From contig VCCI02000001.1 of the NCBI GenBank assembly GCA_005938025.2, positions 682,001-746,000 on the forward strand: a stretch of 64,000 nucleotides of DNA. The letters run 5' to 3'. The position numbers and the translations under genes were made by a program. This document shows, one piece after another, positions 32,524-41,862 of the stretch; the first letter of the stretch is position 1; each line of letters opens with the position of its first letter. The notes beneath the pieces were generated by a model. The model was not told the DNA's origin, did no database searches, and saw nothing but the letters and a program-made list of their open reading frames with translations. This DNA is from Inquilinus sp. KBS0705. Lineage in GTDB: Bacteria > Bacteroidota > Bacteroidia > Sphingobacteriales > Sphingobacteriaceae.

Positions 32524-34689
32524 TTATTTAATAACGAATTTTTGTAAAATGGCCTCATCTGCCGAGTTGCTTCCAACTTTTATAGCGTAAGTGCCGGGAT
32601 ATAACCTGAACTTGTGTTTTACAGCATCCCATTTTTGTAATTCGCTAACAGGGATATTCAATACAACCGTTTTGCTTTCGCCGGGGCTTAGTGATACCTT
32701 CTTGAAATTCTTTAGCTCTTGTGCCGGCAGGTTTTTATTATCAGGGTAAACAATATAAGCCTGCGCGGTTTCAATACCTGGTGCTTTGCCGGTATTGGTA
32801 ACATTAAAGGTTACAGCAATGCTTTCATTAGCTTTATACGCTTTATTTACAGCGCCGCCGGCCTCATATTTAAACGTGGTATAATTTAGCCCATAGCCAA
32901 ACGGATATTGTACTTTCCCTTTAAAATACCTGTAAGTGCGATTTTGCATGCTGTAGTTATCAAAGGCGGGCAAATCGTTTACTGAGTTATAAAAGGTTAA
33001 AGGCAACCTGCCCGATGGGGCAACCTTGCCAAATATAAGGTCGGCCAACGCGTTGCCACCCTGCTCGCCGGGATACCATGCTAATATCACCGCATCGGCA
33101 TAGGGGGTAATAGCGGCAATATCAACATCGCTGCCGGCGGTTACCACAGCAATAACAGGCTTATTTTTAACATCTTTACGTAAAGCTTTCATAAAAGCAA
33201 TGTGGCTTGCGGGTAAGCTCAAGGTTTTTTTGTCACCGCCAGATGGGGATAGAAATGCATCACCGGCCTCGCCTTCGTTTACCGGTGTAAGGCCTATTAC
33301 AGCAATAGTTATGTCTGCGTTTCCTGCTGCCCAGGTGCCGCCAAAGTGGGTAGTATCATTTTCTCCGGCACCTAAATCATACTCAACGCGGGTACTTTTA
33401 TCAACCGCTGACGTAATGCCTTCAACAAAGTTTACCATGTTCGAGCTTACACCATGGTAACTGCCTACTAATGCATCTAAAGAAGCCGCATTGGGGCCAA
33501 CAACCATTATACTGTTATATTGATTTGTTTTTAATGGCAACAGGTTGTTTTTGTTCTCCAGCAGTACCATGCTTTGCTGTGCTGCTTCCCTGGTAAGGTT
33601 GGTATGATAAGCATTATGTATACTATCGGCCCCGAAAGTATAGTAGGGGGAAAGCTTAGGGTCATCATAAAAGCCGAGCTTAATTTGTGTAAGCAGCACA
33701 GGTGTTAAGGCAGCGTCTACATCTTTATCGGTAAGTAGCTTTTGCTTTACGGCTTCAACAACATCGGTTTCTAATACGCTGGAGCAATCCAGGTTAATGC
33801 CCGCTTTTATTGCCGCGGCAGCGGCTTCGGTACGGGTTTTAATGTATTTGTGCGTGGTGTAAACATCGTCTAAAGCGCCGCAATCGGTAACTATGTAACC
33901 TGTAAAGCCCCATTCTTTCCTTAAAATGTTTTGCAGCAGGTTACCGTTAACCGAGTTTGGTATGCCATCAACGCTGTTATAAGCGGTCATTACGCTTGAA
34001 ACCCCACCTTTAACTAATTTATGAAAGGCGTACAGGTAGGTATTACGCAGATCCTGCTCGCTTACTACAGCGTTAAAATAATCGCGGTTATACTCGGGGC
34101 CGCTGTGCGCCACAAAATGCTTGGCTGTGGCCGATATTTTATAATGCCCCAAAATATCTCCTTGCATCCCCTCTACATACGATAGCCCTATACGGCTGGT
34201 TAAAAAGGGGTCCTCACCATACGTTTCCTGCCCTCGGCCCCAGCGCGGGTCGCGGAAGATGTTAATATTCGGCGACCAGTAAGTAAGCCCAACATATTGG
34301 CCATGGTTATTTTTTGCGATAGCCAGGTTGTACTTTGCACGCGCCTCTGTAGATATCACATCTCCAATTTGCTTTACAAGCCCCGGGTTAAAAGTAGCCG
34401 CCAAAGCTATAGCCTGCGGAAAAACAGTTGCTTCGCCCGCGCGTGCAACGCCGTGCAGGCCCTCGTTCCACCAGTTGTAGGCGGGTATGTTTAAGCGTTC
34501 AATTGGTTTATTTCGGTAGCCAAGCAGTAATGCTTTTTCGGTAAGGGTTAGTTTACTTAAAAGATCTTTAACCCTTTCACCATCTTTTAATTGCGGATTC
34601 AGGTAAGCCTGTGTTTGTTGTGCCCGGCCCGTATTGGTATAACCCGCTAACAAAACAAAAGATAGTAAACTGTATAAAAGTATTTTCAT
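32524..34689 (-). CDS. GH3 beta-glucosidase/xylosidase-type glycosidase
   Basis: This 721-residue exported enzyme (signal peptide ending about residue 23, GRAQQ) has the two GH3 catalytic domains and a fibronectin III-like C-terminus (YPFGYGLNYTTFKYE and onwards). The nucleophile is Asp269 in YIVTDCGAL. N-terminal motifs NWWNEGLHGVAR and WSPNINIFRDPRWGRGQETYGEDP point to the xylan/arabinan-type clade, although GH3 members also include N-acetylhexosaminidases. It lies upstream of the SusC gene on the same strand and next to a divergent AraC regulator, so it is probably part of the same locus. Confidence 0.92.
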   Translation of the reverse strand: MKILLYSLLSFVLLAGYTNTGRAQQTQAYLNPQLKDGERVKDLLSKLTLTEKALLLGYRNKPIERLNIPAYNWWNEGLHGVARAGEATVFPQAIALAATFNPGLVKQIGDVISTEARAKYNLAIAKNNHGQYVGLTYWSPNINIFRDPRWGRGQETYGEDPFLTSRIGLSYVEGMQGDILGHYKISATAKHFVAHSGPEYNRDYFNAVVSEQDLRNTYLYAFHKLVKGGVSSVMTAYNSVDGIPNSVNGNLLQNILRKEWGFTGYIVTDCGALDDVYTTHKYIKTRTEAAAAAIKAGINLDCSSVLETDVVEAVKQKLLTDKDVDAALTPVLLTQIKLGFYDDPKLSPYYTFGADSIHNAYHTNLTREAAQQSMVLLENKNNLLPLKTNQYNSIMVVGPNAASLDALVGSYHGVSSNMVNFVEGITSAVDKSTRVEYDLGAGENDTTHFGGTWAAGNADITIAVIGLTPVNEGEAGDAFLSPSGGDKKTLSLPASHIAFMKALRKDVKNKPVIAVVTAGSDVDIAAITPYADAVILAWYPGEQGGNALADLIFGKVAPSGRLPLTFYNSVNDLPAFDNYSMQNRTYRYFKGKVQYPFGYGLNYTTFKYEAGGAVNKAYKANESIAVTFNVTNTGKAPGIETAQAYIVYPDNKNLPAQELKNFKKVSLSPGESKTVVLNIPVSELQKWDAVKHKFRLYPGTYAIKVGSNSADEAILQKFVIK

Positions 34690-34897
34690 TGATGGGGTTT
34701 GTTTTATAAAAGCGTCACTTAAACAGTAAACTCATTTCGAATTTACAGTTATTATGCGCTTGTAAAATATCTTATATACAAATAAACTAATTAGCAGCTG
34801 CTTAAAACTCAACGTTTTTATCATAGTATTAAGTGATATTGGAAAAGATTTAAAGAAAATTTAAAAAGTTCCGATTTTTTAGCGTAATTAGTTATTA

Positions 34898-35767
34898 ATG
34901 AAACCACAGTTACTAAAGTTATCACAAAACGTAATACATTCCTTTAGTGCACGCCGGGATATAATGCCCAATATCAATAACCGTTGGCATTATCACCCCG
35001 AATTAGAGCTGGTTTATTTTAAAAAGGGCTACGGCGAACAATTTGTTGGCGATAACATCAGCACTTTTACTAATGGCGATATTGTATTAATAGGCGCTAA
35101 CCTGCCGCATTACTGGAAATTTGATGAAAGTTTTTTTAACAAAGAAGAAGGTATAACTGCCGACATCAGCGTGGTACATTTCGACCAGCATTTTTGGGGC
35201 GAAGCGTTCATCAACTTACCCGAAAATATTAATATTAAAAACGTGCTGGAATTGGCCAAACGAGGTATTAAAATTACCGACGCCAATCATCAGCAAATAG
35301 GCGGGCTGATTGAAAAAATACTGTCTGCAGAGGGCACCCGCAAAATTATCTTACTTATTGAAGCACTACTGGCAATTGGCGAATGTAACCAGGTTACAGA
35401 ATTGGCTTCTATAGGCTTTAGCCATAATTTTCAGGAGCCTGAAGGTAACCGTATACAGGATATTTATAATTACTCTATCTCTAACTTTAAAAATAAGATA
35501 ACATTAGATGAGATAGCAGCAGTAGCCAATATCAGCCCTAAATCTTTTTGCAAGTACTTTAAATCGCGAAGCCGTAAAACCTATTCGCGTTTTATTAACG
35601 AAATAAGGGTTGGCCATGCCTGTAAGCTGTTAATTGAGGATAAGCTGCATGTTAAAGAGATTTGTTACGAAAGCGGTTTTTACAATTTTGCCAGCTTCCA
35701 TAAATACTTTAAACATATTACGGGTAAAAGCCCGCTGAGCTATCAAAAGACGTTTAAAGACTATTAG
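34898..35767 (+). CDS. AraC-family transcriptional regulator
   Basis: This 289-residue protein has a cupin-like N-terminal sensor (about 25-110, WHYHPELELVYFKKG and FTNGDIVLIGANLPHYW), and a C-terminal pair of helix-turn-helices (ITLDEIAAVANISPKSFCKYF and VKEICYESGFYNFASFHKYF), ending in GKSPLSYQK. It should bind a sugar and activate the divergent GH3/susC locus from the 208-base intergenic region. Its stop lies 8 bases from the fecR stop (convergent) within a shared hairpin. Confidence 0.95.
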   Translation: MKPQLLKLSQNVIHSFSARRDIMPNINNRWHYHPELELVYFKKGYGEQFVGDNISTFTNGDIVLIGANLPHYWKFDESFFNKEEGITADISVVHFDQHFWGEAFINLPENINIKNVLELAKRGIKITDANHQQIGGLIEKILSAEGTRKIILLIEALLAIGECNQVTELASIGFSHNFQEPEGNRIQDIYNYSISNFKNKITLDEIAAVANISPKSFCKYFKSRSRKTYSRFINEIRVGHACKLLIEDKLHVKEICYESGFYNFASFHKYFKHITGKSPLSYQKTFKDY

Positions 35768-35782
35768 AGAAGATCCTAATAG
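35761..35782. repeat. 7-bp hairpin spanning the convergent araC and fecR stop codons
   Basis: CTATTAG (35761-35767) pairs with CTAATAG (35776-35782) across an 8-base loop. Both genes end in Tyr-TAG on the two arms. There is no T run, so termination strength is doubtful. Confidence 0.4.
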
Positions 35783-36867
35783 ATATAAACCGTTGATTTG
35801 GATATTTTATAATTGAATTTTTCTATCCGTTTTAATGCTTCTAATGCTTGTACAACGGTATCGTTTTCAAAAACACCTGTAAAACTATATTGCTTTGCAG
35901 CTTGGTTCTTAAACTCGATGTTTACGCCATACCATCTTTCCATTTTTACGGCCAGCACTTCAAAAGTATCGTTATTAAAAAAGAAACGGTTATTTAACCA
36001 GGCGGTCTCTGATACTGTACTATCGTTTTGATGCAAATAGGTAAGGGTAGTTAAAACATATTGGCTATCGGCCAGGCTACCGGCAGGTGCTTGTTTTATA
36101 TTGGCGCTTTGTTTTGCAGTGCTGCTATTTTTAACAATTAACTTTTCGTTAGGCTTTAAAATAATACGGTCAGATGGCCTGTCGTTAAGCGTTACCTCTA
36201 TAGCGCCCCTTATCAGGGTAGTTTCGCTTTCAGGTTCGTTCGGGTACGATTTTACGTTAAAAGCGGTACCTAAAACCTTTACGTTCATTTTAGCAGTATG
36301 TATAATAAAAGGGTGTGCATGGTCCTTTTTTACATCAAAATAAGCTTCGCCGGTTAAAGTTACCTCCCGTGTTGCGCCATCAAACTTAGCAGGGTATTTA
36401 AGCGTAGTATGCGAGTTTAGGGTAACCTTAGTACCATCGGTAAGTATAAGCACCGATTTTGCTCCGTTAATGGTTGTTTGCTGCTGCCAGTTATTTGCTG
36501 ATAGGTCCTGATTCTGTTTACTTGTAAAGCGGTAAATAAAATACGAGAACGAGGTGACAAGTAATAAGCCGGCAGCTATGCGCCAAAAATAGAGTTGTTT
36601 TGTTGAACGGGCAGGGCTAATAAAAGGTAGTGCAGCATCGCTATCGGAGTCATCCAGCTTGCTTATTTTGTCTTTTATTTTTTGGAAGGCGATGGCATCA
36701 TCAGTGTATTCATCGTCTTTATGATCCCAATACATACACAGTGCATCATATTGATGCTTGTAATCAACATTGTTGCTAATGGCATTTTTTAGTTCCGCAC
36801 TTTCATTCTGACTGATATCACCGGAAAGATGTTTAGTAACCAGTTCAATAAATTTGTCGTTGCCCAT
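35776..36867 (-). CDS. FecR-family anti-sigma factor
   Basis: This 363-residue protein has a cytoplasmic N-terminus (1-90) for sigma binding, one membrane helix (about 94-112), and a periplasmic FecR domain that carries LNSHTTLKYPAKFDG and VTLTGEAYFDVKKDHAHPFIIHTAKM, then a C-terminal DUF4974-type region. It should receive a signal from an STN-domain SusC (the one at 28822) and control an ECF sigma factor. Unusually, no sigma gene precedes it. The only ECF sigma in the window is at 51861, about 15 kb away. Confidence 0.94.
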   Translation of the reverse strand: MGNDKFIELVTKHLSGDISQNESAELKNAISNNVDYKHQYDALCMYWDHKDDEYTDDAIAFQKIKDKISKLDDSDSDAALPFISPARSTKQLYFWRIAAGLLLVTSFSYFIYRFTSKQNQDLSANNWQQQTTINGAKSVLILTDGTKVTLNSHTTLKYPAKFDGATREVTLTGEAYFDVKKDHAHPFIIHTAKMNVKVLGTAFNVKSYPNEPESETTLIRGAIEVTLNDRPSDRIILKPNEKLIVKNSSTAKQSANIKQAPAGSLADSQYVLTTLTYLHQNDSTVSETAWLNNRFFFNNDTFEVLAVKMERWYGVNIEFKNQAAKQYSFTGVFENDTVVQALEALKRIEKFNYKISKSTVYIY

Positions 36868-37176
36868 CTCTCTGTTAATACTCCTGCTTTATAGTAAGGA
36901 CAATATTTATATGAAAATACCTACAAGCCTTTAAAAAAAATATATAGCAACGCGCGGTGGCTGGCTATTATAATTGGTTAATAATTTACGTTGACTAATT
37001 TAAGATCTGATCTTTAGAAAATCAGCTATTATTTTATCAATTGGTAATACTAATTAAACACAATTGAAGCTAAAATCAAAATAAAACTTAAAGTATTGAT
37101 TATAAAGTAGTAGAATGTAATTCAAAAAAGAATTTAGTTTGCTCTGTAGGCAATACATTGGCTATAATTGTCATTA

Positions 37177-37190
37177 AGGCGGTACCGCCT
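37177..37190. promoter_or_regulatory. 14-bp perfect palindrome upstream of GH2
   Basis: AGGCGGTACCGCCT is a perfect palindrome in the 391-base divergent region (36868-37258) between fecR and GH2. A second inverted repeat follows at 37206-37212 and 37218-37224 (ATAAAGC and GCTTTAT around CGGGC). The palindrome suits a dimeric repressor or activator site for the GH2 gene, 69 bases downstream; the rest of the gap is AT-rich with nothing further recognised. Confidence 0.4.
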
Positions 37191-37258
37191 GTTATCATTG
37201 GGCATATAAAGCCGGGCGCTTTATTTAAATATATATTTTACGATCTACATCATATAGC

Positions 37259-39925
37259 ATGATCAAAACTACTATCAAAATATTCAAGTCTTTTTCTATC
37301 CTGGCTGCAATCGCCCAAATCATCAGCACATCAGTGCAGGCACAAACCACTTATGAGCTAAATAGTGGTTGGAAATGCGCGCCTATAGCTAATGTAAAGG
37401 AAAGCAGCAGCCAGGTATCAAACAGTGCCTTTAGCACCACAAACTGGATGGATGCGGTAGTGCCTGGTACGGTGTTAACCAGCCTTGTGGCCCAAAACAA
37501 GTTTCCCGATCCGTTTTACGGCATGAATAACGAGCAGATACCCGATATTTATAAAACCGGAAGCGATTATTATACCTATTGGTTCACAACAAATTTTAAA
37601 CAAGCCATCCCTGGGGATGGCAAGCAGGTTTACATCAACTTTAGGGGTGTAAACTACAGCTATAATGTATTTTTAAACGGGCATAAGCTAAATGCCGAAC
37701 TTTGCACAGGCATGTTTTTCCGCCGGTCCTTTAATATAACAAACTGGCTGGCTAAAAATGGTAATAACCGGCTTGCAGTAATTGTTTACCCGCCAACTGT
37801 AGTAGGTAACCCCAATGGCGGGCAGGGTGGCGATGGTACTATAGCCAAAAACGTAGGCCTGCAATATACCGCGGGATGGGACTGGATACAACCCGTGCGC
37901 GACAGAAATACCGGTATATGGGATAAAGTAACTATACAAACAACCGGCGCGGTACGTATTACAAACCCGCAAGTGGTTACGCTGGTGCCGGGTATTCGCC
38001 AACCCGAGGGGCTGCAACAGCCAGCTACGATACAGGTATCGGCCGAGTTGCAAAATGCAACGGCATCACCGGTTGCGGGTGTGTTGCAATACATGCTTGA
38101 TGGTAAAAAGATTTTTAAAAACGTTACCCTAAAACCAAACTCAACTACCGAGGTTAAACTGGACGATTACAGCCTGAAAAACCCTAAACTTTGGTGGCCC
38201 AATGGCTACGGGCCGCAAAACTTGTATAAGTTAAACATGCAATTTTTAGCCGGCGACAAAATATCAGACCAGCAAGATGTATCCGTAGGGGTAAGGCAGA
38301 TAACAACAGAGTGGAATACCCGCACAGAAAGCAGACAAATAAACGTTAACGGGCAAAAAATATTTATTAAAGGCGGTAACTGGATCATATCTGACGAGAT
38401 GCTGCGCTTTTCAAATGCGCGCTACAATGCCGAAGTAAGATTTCACCGCGACATGAACCTTAATTTAATAAGGGTTTGGGGTGGCGCATTAATAGAGCGC
38501 CCGGAATTTTACGAAGCCTGCGATAAATACGGCATGCTTGTTTTTCAGGATATGTGGGGATCGGGCGATTGTAATGGCCGGTGGTTAGACCCCATGAAAC
38601 TGGAAGACCAATGGACCCGCCGCAAGTACCCGGATGACCATCAATTGTACATAGCATCTATAAAAGACCAGGTTAAAATGGTGCGTAATTATGCATCATT
38701 AGCCATTTGGTGCGGCGGTAACGAAATTACCCCACCCGAAGATATCCTTATCGCTTTAAAAGATTCGGTAATGCCTAAGCTGGATAATACCCGCTGGTTT
38801 ATAGAATATTCTAACTCCGAAAACATGTCGCGCAATGTGCAGGGAGGCAATGGCGATGGGCCTTATGGTATACAGCCGCTATCCGTTTTTTGGAATGACC
38901 GTACTTTCCCATTTAATTCAGAAGTAGGCTCGGTGGGCGTAAGTGATTACGAATCGCTAAAAAGATTCATCCCTCAGCAAAATATGGTAGTGCCGGTTTT
39001 TGATGAAACTACCGGTAAAACTAAAGCCGACCCGGTTTGGGATTATCATAAATATATAGGGTACGATGCTTCAATAAATAAATATGGCAAAGCTAAAGAT
39101 GTTGAGGATTTTGCCAATAAAGCGCAACTGGTAAACTACGACCAATACCGCGCGCTGATGGAAGGTTTTAGCTCGCACATGTGGGATTGGTACACCGGCA
39201 CCATAATCTGGAAAACACAAAACCCGTGGACTGCTATGCGCGGGCAGATGTATGATTACTACCTTGACCCTAACGCCTGCTTGTATGGCTTGCACAACGG
39301 CAGCGAACCACTGCATATTATGTATAACCCTATAGATGGTATGGTAATGGTGGCCAACAATACCTTTAAACCAAAAACAAACATGATGCTGGTTGCCAAA
39401 ACCTACGATATGGAAGGCAAAGAGCATTTAATTACACAAGTTTTTGTTGATGTAACAGCAACAACCACAAAAAGATATTTATCGATTAAAAAGGATATTG
39501 ACGCCGTAGCTAAGGATAAAGGTGCTTTTGTGGTGCTTGAGCTTTTAGATGAGAGCAAGAAGTTGGTAAGCCAAAATATTTATTGGGTAGCTGATGAAAA
39601 CGGTAACTACTCGGGTTTGCAAAAAATGGATAAAGCCGGGTTAAAGGTTAAAGCTGTTGATGCCGGCAACGGTAAAATTGAAGTAACGCTTACCAATAGC
39701 AATAATGGGCCGCTTGCATTTTTTAACCGCCTGTCGGTAGTTGATCCTGCTACGCAAAAGCGCATATTACCCGCCTTTTACAGCGATAACTATGTATCTG
39801 TTTTGCCCGGCGAAGAAAAGAAGGTTTCAATAGAATATACACCTGTAAAAGGTGCGGTTAAACCCGTGGTGAGCATACAAGGATGGAATGTAGCCGAAAC
39901 ACAAGTCAGTATAGGTACTAAATAA
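37259..39925 (+). CDS. GH2 exo-beta-glycosidase (beta-mannosidase/exo-glucosaminidase type)
   Basis: This 888-residue protein has a signal peptide ending near VQAQ, then a sugar-binding jelly roll, immunoglobulin-like domain and TIM barrel. The segment GWDWIQPVRDRNTGIWDKV is typical of the beta-mannosidase/exo-beta-D-glucosaminidase branch of GH2. The acid/base is probably Glu489 in WCGGNE and the nucleophile probably Glu555 in NSEVG. It would remove beta-mannose (core of N-glycans) or glucosamine at the chain end. Its stop is one base from the stop of the convergent cytochrome/FG-GAP gene. Confidence 0.88.
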   Translation: MIKTTIKIFKSFSILAAIAQIISTSVQAQTTYELNSGWKCAPIANVKESSSQVSNSAFSTTNWMDAVVPGTVLTSLVAQNKFPDPFYGMNNEQIPDIYKTGSDYYTYWFTTNFKQAIPGDGKQVYINFRGVNYSYNVFLNGHKLNAELCTGMFFRRSFNITNWLAKNGNNRLAVIVYPPTVVGNPNGGQGGDGTIAKNVGLQYTAGWDWIQPVRDRNTGIWDKVTIQTTGAVRITNPQVVTLVPGIRQPEGLQQPATIQVSAELQNATASPVAGVLQYMLDGKKIFKNVTLKPNSTTEVKLDDYSLKNPKLWWPNGYGPQNLYKLNMQFLAGDKISDQQDVSVGVRQITTEWNTRTESRQINVNGQKIFIKGGNWIISDEMLRFSNARYNAEVRFHRDMNLNLIRVWGGALIERPEFYEACDKYGMLVFQDMWGSGDCNGRWLDPMKLEDQWTRRKYPDDHQLYIASIKDQVKMVRNYASLAIWCGGNEITPPEDILIALKDSVMPKLDNTRWFIEYSNSENMSRNVQGGNGDGPYGIQPLSVFWNDRTFPFNSEVGSVGVSDYESLKRFIPQQNMVVPVFDETTGKTKADPVWDYHKYIGYDASINKYGKAKDVEDFANKAQLVNYDQYRALMEGFSSHMWDWYTGTIIWKTQNPWTAMRGQMYDYYLDPNACLYGLHNGSEPLHIMYNPIDGMVMVANNTFKPKTNMMLVAKTYDMEGKEHLITQVFVDVTATTTKRYLSIKKDIDAVAKDKGAFVVLELLDESKKLVSQNIYWVADENGNYSGLQKMDKAGLKVKAVDAGNGKIEVTLTNSNNGPLAFFNRLSVVDPATQKRILPAFYSDNYVSVLPGEEKKVSIEYTPVKGAVKPVVSIQGWNVAETQVSIGTK

Positions 39926-39926
39926 T

Positions 39927-41483
39927 TTATTTACCGGGTTTGCAAAGTTGGTTTTGTAACAGGATAAGGCCATACTTTGCATTTCGCCATTGTTCGTCTA
40001 AAGATGGAGGAACAGCTCCGGGCGATTGTGCAAAGTTGCCTAACACAATATCCATGTCTCCATCGCCGTCAACATCGGCCTTAATCATTGTTAGCGATTT
40101 AACAGGCAGATCGCCGGATAATGTGCAGGACTTAAACTGGTAGGTTTTGCTATCGGTATTTTCAAGGTATATAAACGATTCGTTAAGCAATTTGCCAAAG
40201 TCGGGGAAGAAGGCCGAGGTTGCAAAATCAATATCGCCATCATTATCAAAATCTTCGGCCAATACGCGTGTAACACCGAATATGGGGTAAAAGAATTGTT
40301 CTTTAAAAACATCTTTACCCTGGTTAATTTGCAGCCTTATGCCATGGTAGGGTTTTAATATGTTCGAATAATCGGCGTTGTCGCCATGTACGGTAACAAT
40401 ATCGGTTAAGCCGTCGTGGTTGTAATCGGTTAAAACCATATCTGTGGTGCCATAATTGGGCGGGAAACGCAAAACCCTTTTAGCTTTAAATTTAAGGTTG
40501 TCTTTTTGGTATAGTATATAAACACTCTCATCACCCTGCGAAAACATGGTTATAATGTCTTTTTTCCCATCGCCATCCATATCTTTTATATAGCATTTAA
40601 TGGCCCCGGCTAATGGTAACAATACGTCTTCGTTGTATTTAGCATTGGCATTAGCTTTTTTAAACAGCGACAGCGACCCTGTTTTATTGCCAAAATTGCA
40701 TACCACTATTTCGGGTATACCATCGCCATTTAAATCATTAATAAGGCTATGTACCGGTCTGTGTAAATTCGTCAGCAGCGGTGTTTCGCCGGTATTGTTT
40801 AGCTGCGCGTAGGCACCGGTACTTAGCTCGGTAGGGTATAGTTTACCAATTTCTGTTAAATAGGTGTTATTATTAAAAAAGTTGAAATCAACCGCCGGGC
40901 TGGCTACGGTATAAGTTTTGGTTATTCCTTTATCGTATTGCCAATTGCTGACCTTTTTGTTAAAATCGCCTATCCATAGGGTTTTGGTTTGCCTGTTAAA
41001 TTTTAACCCCGTTATTAATGATGGCGACTGATCGTCTATTTGTATATTTTGGCGCTTAAATAAAGTAAGCGGACTGTTACGGGTAAGTCGCTTTTCATCA
41101 TAGGCAAGGCTATCGGGTGCGCTGTCAACTATGTAAGCTTCTAATTTACCCCAATCCTCTTTGCTGATAGTTGGGTTATCGGGGATGATATGTTTTTTAT
41201 TAACTATAGTTCTTTCTTCATCCGATAACCCTCTAAGAGGATCATAATTGGGATAGATAATGCCCATGCGGCTGGCCATAATTGGCAGCACATGGTTTTG
41301 CCATACCTGTTTGGTTAAACTTTGCGGATCGGGCTGCATGTGGCACTGGTTACAGTATCTTAAGAATAAGACGTGCCCCTCATCGGTTGCCACACCTTTA
41401 GTGGTTTTTGGGGTAAATGAGTTAAGGCTAACAATTAGCGTAAGCGAAAAACAGGCCACTAAAATACCACCCCTTGTTTTCAT
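39927..41483 (-). CDS. Exported cytochrome c-like domain fused to FG-GAP/VCBS repeats
   Basis: This 518-residue protein has a signal peptide (about 1-28), one heme-binding motif C-N-Q-C-H (in RYCNQCHMQPDP) with a later Met in PIMASRM as a possible axial ligand, and then a beta-propeller of FG-GAP repeats with Ca-binding D-x-D-x-D-G loops (DMDGDGKKD, DFDNDGDID, DVDGDGDMD). It is probably periplasmic or surface-exposed and could pass electrons to or from a partner. The fusion is found in Bacteroidota glycan loci; its exact job is unknown. The gene has its own 379-base upstream region. Confidence 0.85.
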   Translation of the reverse strand: MKTRGGILVACFSLTLIVSLNSFTPKTTKGVATDEGHVLFLRYCNQCHMQPDPQSLTKQVWQNHVLPIMASRMGIIYPNYDPLRGLSDEERTIVNKKHIIPDNPTISKEDWGKLEAYIVDSAPDSLAYDEKRLTRNSPLTLFKRQNIQIDDQSPSLITGLKFNRQTKTLWIGDFNKKVSNWQYDKGITKTYTVASPAVDFNFFNNNTYLTEIGKLYPTELSTGAYAQLNNTGETPLLTNLHRPVHSLINDLNGDGIPEIVVCNFGNKTGSLSLFKKANANAKYNEDVLLPLAGAIKCYIKDMDGDGKKDIITMFSQGDESVYILYQKDNLKFKAKRVLRFPPNYGTTDMVLTDYNHDGLTDIVTVHGDNADYSNILKPYHGIRLQINQGKDVFKEQFFYPIFGVTRVLAEDFDNDGDIDFATSAFFPDFGKLLNESFIYLENTDSKTYQFKSCTLSGDLPVKSLTMIKADVDGDGDMDIVLGNFAQSPGAVPPSLDEQWRNAKYGLILLQNQLCKPGK

Positions 41484-41862
41484 AAAATCTACTATACATA
41501 TAACTACGTGTTAACAGGAGATTTAGATGCTTGTTGGCAAAAATAAATAGGAGGGGTGATCGGGCCGTTTAGTAAGGCTCGGTAGGGTTGGCACCCTATC
41601 AAAATTGTTTCACGTTTCGGCTTTTAGGCAATGGGCTGTCCGGGTGGACACCTGCGGACTTAAAAAAAACTTTTTTTATTGGGATATTATTTTATATTAG
41701 TGGGTAAGGGGTAACAAAAAAAAACGAAAATTCTCCGCATGACCAACAAAAAAACGCAATAATTTATAGCCAATATTGCAAAGGAAACAGCCTATACGTG
41801 CTGCAAAGCCATTTTTTGACACGCAACGTCATTTTAATTAAACAGACCGGGAAAAGTCAAGT
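41484..41862. other. Structured intergenic region upstream of the cytochrome/FG-GAP gene
   Basis: This gap holds three inverted structures: GGTAGGG...CCCTATC around 41581-41600, the TGTCC-GGGT-GGACA element at 41637-41650 (extended by GTCCG and CGGAC at 41638-41642 and 41655-41659), and A8-C-T7 at 41662-41677. No open frame of note is present. The TGTCC-type palindrome may be a regulator site; the stretch is upstream of a minus-strand gene starting at 41483. Confidence 0.4.

Noticed and set aside
35761..35782. Strong intrinsic terminator between araC and fecR
   Set aside because: The hairpin is only 7 bp and AT-rich without a U run, so it is listed as a repeat rather than a terminator.
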